Below the pieces are notes generated by a model, which worked only from the letters and a program-made list of their open reading frames with translations, was not told the origin of the DNA and did no database searches. Below are positions 60,637-64,000 of a stretch of 64,000 nt of DNA, in pieces. The translations under genes and the position numbers were made by a program. Each line of letters begins with the position of its first letter. The stretch's first letter is position 1. This stretch comes from Vibrio sp. PID17_43 (GTDB taxonomy: Bacteria > Pseudomonadota > Gammaproteobacteria > Enterobacterales > Vibrionaceae): positions 56,274 to 120,273 of the forward strand of contig NZ_LIXM01000016.1 of assembly GCF_002608565.1 (NCBI RefSeq), given 5' to 3'.

Positions 60637-61090
60637 TAGTAGATTCTGAATCACGTTCGTCCCTCACTGTTCAGAATGACGGCTATTTTAGCTCTCCCTT
60701 CAATATCAGGGTGCGTCATTCTAGCGAGCCCCAGCGAGACTAAGAATCTAACTTCAGCAAGCACCTCGCCTTCACACCTAACCTCAAGCCACAGAATCAA
60801 CCGACAATAGATTCTGAATCACGTTCGTTCCTCACTGTTCAGAATGACGGCTATTTAGCTCCCCCTTCAATATCAGGGTGCGTCATTCTAGCGAGCCCCA
60901 GCGAGACTAAGAATCTAACTTCAGCAAGCACCTAGTCTTCACACCTCACCTCAAGCCACAGAATCAACGGACAATAGATTCTGAATCACGTTCGTTCCTC
61001 ACTGTTCAGAATGACGGCTATTTTAGCTCTCCCTTCAATATCAGGGTGCGTCATTCTAGCGAGCCCCAGCGAGACTAAGAATCTACTTTC
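60637..61090 (+). repeat. A-type repeat array without B ends (GIY-YIG / DUF805 gap)
   Basis: Starts with a right half-unit (TAGATTCTGAATCACGTTCG, ending GAATGAC at 60680). Full units begin at 60715 and 60882, and a left half-unit at 61050 (periods 167 and 168). The spacer is GGCTATTTTAGCTCTCCCTT with AATATCAGGGTGC, different from the GGTCACTTTAGCGCG spacer of the 51.5 and 56.4 kb arrays. Confidence 0.9.
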
Positions 61091-61112
61091 AGCGAATCGA
61101 TAGTTCTAGAAC

Positions 61113-61538
61113 TTATTCCGGCTCTGGCCCGTATTTATTCTGACCAGCCGTTCCTTTCAAAAATCCACATTCCACCAGGATCCATAAACCACAGATCAAC
61201 GAAAGAGAAGCAATAAACACTTGTGCCATTGATGGCTCTTGAGCAGCCGGATTCGTCATCGGCGTTGCAATACGGCCAATGACCAGAGGAATATTCAACG
61301 CTAACCAATAGATCGACTTGTTACGGTCATGCCAACGCTTGGTCGTAATCGCTAAATCTGGAATAAGTAAGGCAAGCAAAAAAACAGGCAGAATGATGTA
61401 AGAAAATGCAGGAAGCAACTTGTTGATGCCCACGCCAAAACCGAGAATCGAAATGTAGTAAACAATGTTCCACATCCAATACGTTTTACGGCCTATCCGC
61501 CCCTGAAAAGAAAACAGTAACTCTTTAATCAACATCAA
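61113..61538 (-). CDS. DUF805 family inner-membrane protein
   Basis: A 141-residue membrane protein starting MMLIKELLFSFQGRIGRKTY, with the DUF805 opening FSFQGRIGRKTYWMW. Four hydrophobic segments (about 24-40, 47-66, 76-92, 104-128) and the loop TKRWHDRNKSIYWLAL complete the pattern. YhaH/YhaI-type proteins belong here; function unknown. Flanked by repeat clusters on both sides. Confidence 0.88.
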   Translation of the reverse strand: MMLIKELLFSFQGRIGRKTYWMWNIVYYISILGFGVGINKLLPAFSYIILPVFLLALLIPDLAITTKRWHDRNKSIYWLALNIPLVIGRIATPMTNPAAQEPSMAQVFIASLSLICGLWILVECGFLKGTAGQNKYGPEPE

Positions 61539-61604
61539 CTTTCATCCAAAAACTAGAAAGACTATAGAGTAGCGAAGAGCAGAATAAAGGGCAAAGAAAA
61601 GGTT

Positions 61605-61960
61605 ATAGAGCCTAGGCTCCTAGATCCTAGGAAGAACGTGCTAGACGTTTGTGCATTTCATCGGTTCTTGAGAAAGTGGTTGGAATACCGAATACGGAGC
61701 GCTTCGCTTACGGAATACAGAAAAGCACGCGTCAAGCTATCTCGTCATTCCAGCGAGACTAAGAATCTAACTTCAGCAAGCACCTAGTCTTCACACCTCA
61801 AGCCACAGAATCAACGGACAATAGATTCTGAATCACGTTCGTTCCTCACTGTTCAGAATGACAGTATTTGTCTTCTAACCGGAAACAACGTTTGCGCGTA
61901 ATCCGTAATCCAAGATTTAGAACCCAGGATCCTAGGATCTATCTTTTAACCCTAGGACCT
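61605..61960 (+). repeat. Composite repeat cluster: B-left, one A unit, B-right
   Basis: B-left from CCTAGGCTCC (61611) to 61743. One A unit 61744-61861 has a shortened left arm (GTCATTCCAGCGAGACTAAG lacks the inner GAGCCTTAGC copy). B-right contains CAACGTTTGCGCGTAATCCG and CCTAGGATCTATC, ending with CCTAGGACCT at 61960. Fills the gap between the DUF805 and CHMI genes. Confidence 0.9.
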
Positions 61961-61964
61961 TTTA

Positions 61965-62312
61965 TCAATTCACCACTTTTTGAAAGCTCTCAATATCCAT
62001 ATCACGCACGTTCACTGTCAAACTACGCACGTGGCTGGCTTGCGCTTGCAATACTGACATCAATGCCCGAGACAACTCTCTTTTTTGCTCCGGGGTTCTC
62101 CCTGCCAACAAATCAAAGCCAATATGAATAAAGTCTGCGCTGTTGCCCTCTTCACCAACTAACCAGTCGTGGCACTCAAAAGCACGAGATTTGACTGAGG
62201 CCAACTCAAACAAGCCGCTATCCAATGCGACTTTATGCAAATCTTCTAGCAAACCTTGTACATTCACTCGCTCATCGACAGAACTTGAATACTCTAAAAC
62301 TAAGTTAGGCAT
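61965..62312 (-). CDS. 5-carboxymethyl-2-hydroxymuconate delta-isomerase family protein
   Basis: A 115-residue tautomerase-superfamily protein. The N-terminus MPNLVLEYSSSVDE leaves the catalytic Pro after Met removal. AFECHDWLVGEEGNSADFIH and LLAGRTPEQKRELSRALMSV match the CHMI family. No other homoprotocatechuate genes are nearby, so the physiological substrate is uncertain. The stop lies 5 bases from the B-right end of a repeat. Confidence 0.87.
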   Translation of the reverse strand: MPNLVLEYSSSVDERVNVQGLLEDLHKVALDSGLFELASVKSRAFECHDWLVGEEGNSADFIHIGFDLLAGRTPEQKRELSRALMSVLQAQASHVRSLTVNVRDMDIESFQKVVN

Positions 62313-62534
62313 GTTGATTCCTTTCTAGATATTACCCACATCAAGTGATAGTAATACCAATCTAGGCGGCAATTTCCGAGAAATGAACTATCATTCTGTC
62401 TACACGATCACCAATCGATTGCGATTGATGACATTAACAGCACCATTGCACCTCCAACCAGCGATATAAAGCCGTAGAAGACATGACGCCAATCATGATC
62501 TATTCACATTATTCTGTTATATTCTTACGTAGAT

Positions 62535-62563
62535 TTTTTACATTAATAGACTTTTTACATTAA
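62535..62563 (+). repeat. Short direct repeat in the tpiA leader
   Basis: TTTTTACATTAA occurs at 62535-62546 and again at 62552-62563 (17-base offset), directly before the tpiA Shine-Dalgarno (AAGGGAG). Confidence 0.7.
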
Positions 62564-62582
62564 AGATAAGGGAGATATTCCT

Positions 62583-63353
62583 ATGCGTCGTCCTGTAGTG
62601 ATGGGTAACTGGAAACTAAACGGTAGCAAAGCAATGGTAACTGAGCTACTAACTGGTCTTAACGCTGAGCTTGAAGGCGTAGAAGGTGTTGACGTAGCAG
62701 TAGCGCCACCAGCACTTTACATCGACCTAGCAGAGCGTCTAATCGCAGAAGGCGGTAACAAGATCATCCTAGGTGCGCAAAACACTGACCTAAACAACAG
62801 CGGTGCGTTCACTGGCGACATGTCTCCTGCAATGCTGAAAGATTTCGGTGCTTCTCACATCATCATCGGCCACTCTGAGCGTCGTGAATACCACAACGAA
62901 TCAGACGAGTTCATCGCGAAGAAATTCAACTTCCTAAAAGAAAACGGCCTAACGCCTGTTTTCTGTATCGGCGAATCTGAAGCGCAAAACGAAGCGGGCG
63001 AAACAGAAGCAGTATGTGCACGTCAAATCAACGCAGTGATCGACACTTACGGTGTTGAAGCACTAAACGGCGCAATCATCGCTTACGAACCAATCTGGGC
63101 TATCGGTACTGGTAAAGCAGCAACCGCTGAAGATGCACAACGCATCCACGCTTCTATCCGCGCACTGATCGCAGCGAAAGACGCAGCGGTAGCTGAGCAA
63201 GTAATCATCCAATACGGCGGCTCTGTTAAGCCAGAAAACGCTGAAGCTTACTTCTCTCAACCAGACATCGACGGTGCACTTGTTGGTGGCGCAGCACTAG
63301 ATGCAAAAGGCTTCGCAGCAATCGCTCGTGCAGCGGCAGCAGCTAAAGCTTAA
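62583..63353 (+). CDS. tpiA: Triosephosphate isomerase
   Basis: Interconverts dihydroxyacetone phosphate and glyceraldehyde 3-phosphate. The 256 residues have GNWKLNGS (8-15, Asn and Lys of the active site), GHSERREYH (catalytic His), [15 protein letters not shown] (catalytic Glu and flexible loop) and [17 protein letters not shown] precedes the ATG. Codon use is strongly biased to few codons (CTA, GGT, GCA), as expected for a highly expressed gene. Confidence 0.98.
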   Translation: MRRPVVMGNWKLNGSKAMVTELLTGLNAELEGVEGVDVAVAPPALYIDLAERLIAEGGNKIILGAQNTDLNNSGAFTGDMSPAMLKDFGASHIIIGHSERREYHNESDEFIAKKFNFLKENGLTPVFCIGESEAQNEAGETEAVCARQINAVIDTYGVEALNGAIIAYEPIWAIGTGKAATAEDAQRIHASIRALIAAKDAAVAEQVIIQYGGSVKPENAEAYFSQPDIDGALVGGAALDAKGFAAIARAAAAAKA

Positions 63354-63382
63354 TTTATCTCGCAATAGACGATAAATAATCG

Positions 63383-63413
63383 AAAGGCCGATGTGAAAAC
63401 ATCGGCCTTTTTG
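63383..63413 (+). terminator. Terminator after tpiA
   Basis: AAAGGCCGATGT / ACATCGGCCTTT stem (12 bp), GAAA tetraloop, T tail; 30 bases past the stop. Confidence 0.95.
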
Positions 63414-63432
63414 GTTTTTAAAGAAAGTGAGA

Positions 63433-63891
63433 GGTTCTAGGTCCTAGGTGGAGCACGTGAGACGTTTGTGCATTTCAATGAGTTTTGAGAAAGTGACTGG
63501 AATACCGAATACGCAGCGCTTCGCTTACGGAATACAGGAAAGCACACATCAAGCTATCTCGTCATTCCAGCGAGCCTTAGCGAGACTAGGAATCTAACTT
63601 CAGCAAGCACCTAGCCTTCACACCTAACCTCAAGCCACAGAATCAACGGACAATAGATTCTGAATCACGTTCGTTCCTCACTGTTCAGAATGACGATTAT
63701 TTTAGCTCCCCTTAAATATGAGGATGCGTCATTCTAGCGAGCCTTAGCGAGACTAAGAATCTAACCTCAGCAAGCTCCTCAACTAAATAGAGTCATCTCA
63801 CTACCGCACAATCGGATTGTAGATTCTGAATCACGTTCGTTCCTCACTGTTCAGAATGACGGTTATTTTAGCTCCCCTTAAATATGAGGGT
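63433..63891 (+). repeat. Composite repeat cluster interrupted by an IS element
   Basis: B-left from GGTTCTAGGTCCTAGG (63433) to 63560; A units begin at 63561 and 63728 (period 167), the second ending near 63859. The spacer GGTTATTTTAGCTCCCC and AAATATGAGGG follow. A third left arm would be expected next, but the sequence switches to an IS3-type end at about 63892. Confidence 0.88.
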
Positions 63892-64000
63892 TGTAGTGGT
63901 CAACAAACTCCGGACACAGATTTAAGCCGATTTTCGGCATTTACTGGTGACAGCCCATCATTTGCTTGATGAGGCCGTTGTCGGTTGTAGTAGTCCATCA
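63892..64000 (-). mobile_element. IS3-family insertion sequence, right part missing beyond window
   Basis: The terminus TGTAGTGGTCAACAAACTCC starts at about 63892 inside an A-type repeat spacer. The contained frame encodes a transposase C-terminus in the opposite direction. Only about 109 bases are visible, so the other end, orfA and target duplication cannot be judged. Confidence 0.85.
63900..64000 (-). CDS. IS3-family transposase (orfB), C-terminal fragment
   Basis: Reading leftward, the last 33 codons give MDYYNRQRPHQANDGLSPVN, then AENRLKSVSGVC and TGA (63902-63900). DYYN-xx-RPH-xxx-DGLSP is the hallmark end of IS3-family DDE integrase-type transposases. The catalytic domain lies beyond base 64000, so intactness is unknown. 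The stop is within 10 bases of the element's terminus, which is normal for the family. Confidence 0.85.
   Translation of the reverse strand, partial: MDYYNRQRPHQANDGLSPVNAENRLKSVSGVC

Noticed and set aside
61868..62131. 87-codon plus-strand frame over B-right and the CHMI gene
   Set aside because: Starts in repeat DNA and runs antisense through the CHMI gene; no support.

Overview
The window is chromosomal DNA of a marine gammaproteobacterium, almost certainly a Vibrio and probably of the Harveyi clade. The evidence is the gene order (mpl-fbp-ppa-tamB-tamA-msrA-ytfK-ytfJ next to a Zur-controlled zinc cluster; rpmE-priA-cytR-ftsN-hslVU-menA-rraA-zapB-glpX-tpiA) and the protein sequences. The species call is inference; no 16S gene is present. 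I saw no tRNA, rRNA, prophage or CRISPR array.

Layout. 1-3.0 kb: 5' part of the thiamine-binding gene thiB with a TPP riboswitch, then mpl-ubiX. 3.3-13.4 kb: fbp, ppa, a tandem DUF2799 pair (one copy broken by an amber codon), a gamma-glutamylcyclotransferase-like gene, tamA-tamB, msrA, ytfK and ytfJ. 13.4-17.4 kb: a zinc-uptake operon (DUF2607, His-rich ZrgA, ABC ATPase, ABC permease, DUF3299) behind a Zur box, followed by an opposing 34-codon membrane-protein gene. 18.5-24.5 kb: sulfate assimilation (cobA, cysD, cysN, an SLC13 permease, cysC). 24.7-32.4 kb: cpdB, a Crp-like regulator, dbpA, elaA, an EamA transporter, an OapA/YtfB-like gene, fklB and a DUF2780 gene. 32.5-46.2 kb: the complete S10, spc and alpha ribosomal operons on the minus strand, with leaders, promoter and terminator visible. 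46.6-63.4 kb: rpmE, priA, cytR, ftsN, hslVU, menA, rraA, zapB, glpX, a Cys-rich COG2345 regulator, DUF3135, GIY-YIG, DUF805 and CHMI genes, and tpiA. The right edge carries the 3' end of an IS3-family element.

The least explained part is the intergenic DNA from 50.5 kb to the right edge. Eight of its gaps hold a composite repeat. One component (B) is about 180 bp, has CCTAGG-rich inverted ends and occurs once alone. The other (A) is a roughly 133-bp palindromic unit, GTCATTC...GAATGAC, in tandem at a 167-168 bp period. A arrays sit inside B, with B's left part before and right part after. All copies point the same way whatever the direction of the neighbouring genes, and I saw none in the first 50 kb. 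An IS3-family element has inserted into the last array.

Functional links: the cys genes make PAPS while CobA starts siroheme synthesis for sulfite reductase; the two FBPase classes (fbp, glpX) and tpiA serve gluconeogenesis and glycolysis; TamA-TamB form an envelope assembly module; HslVU is placed under a clear heat-shock promoter.
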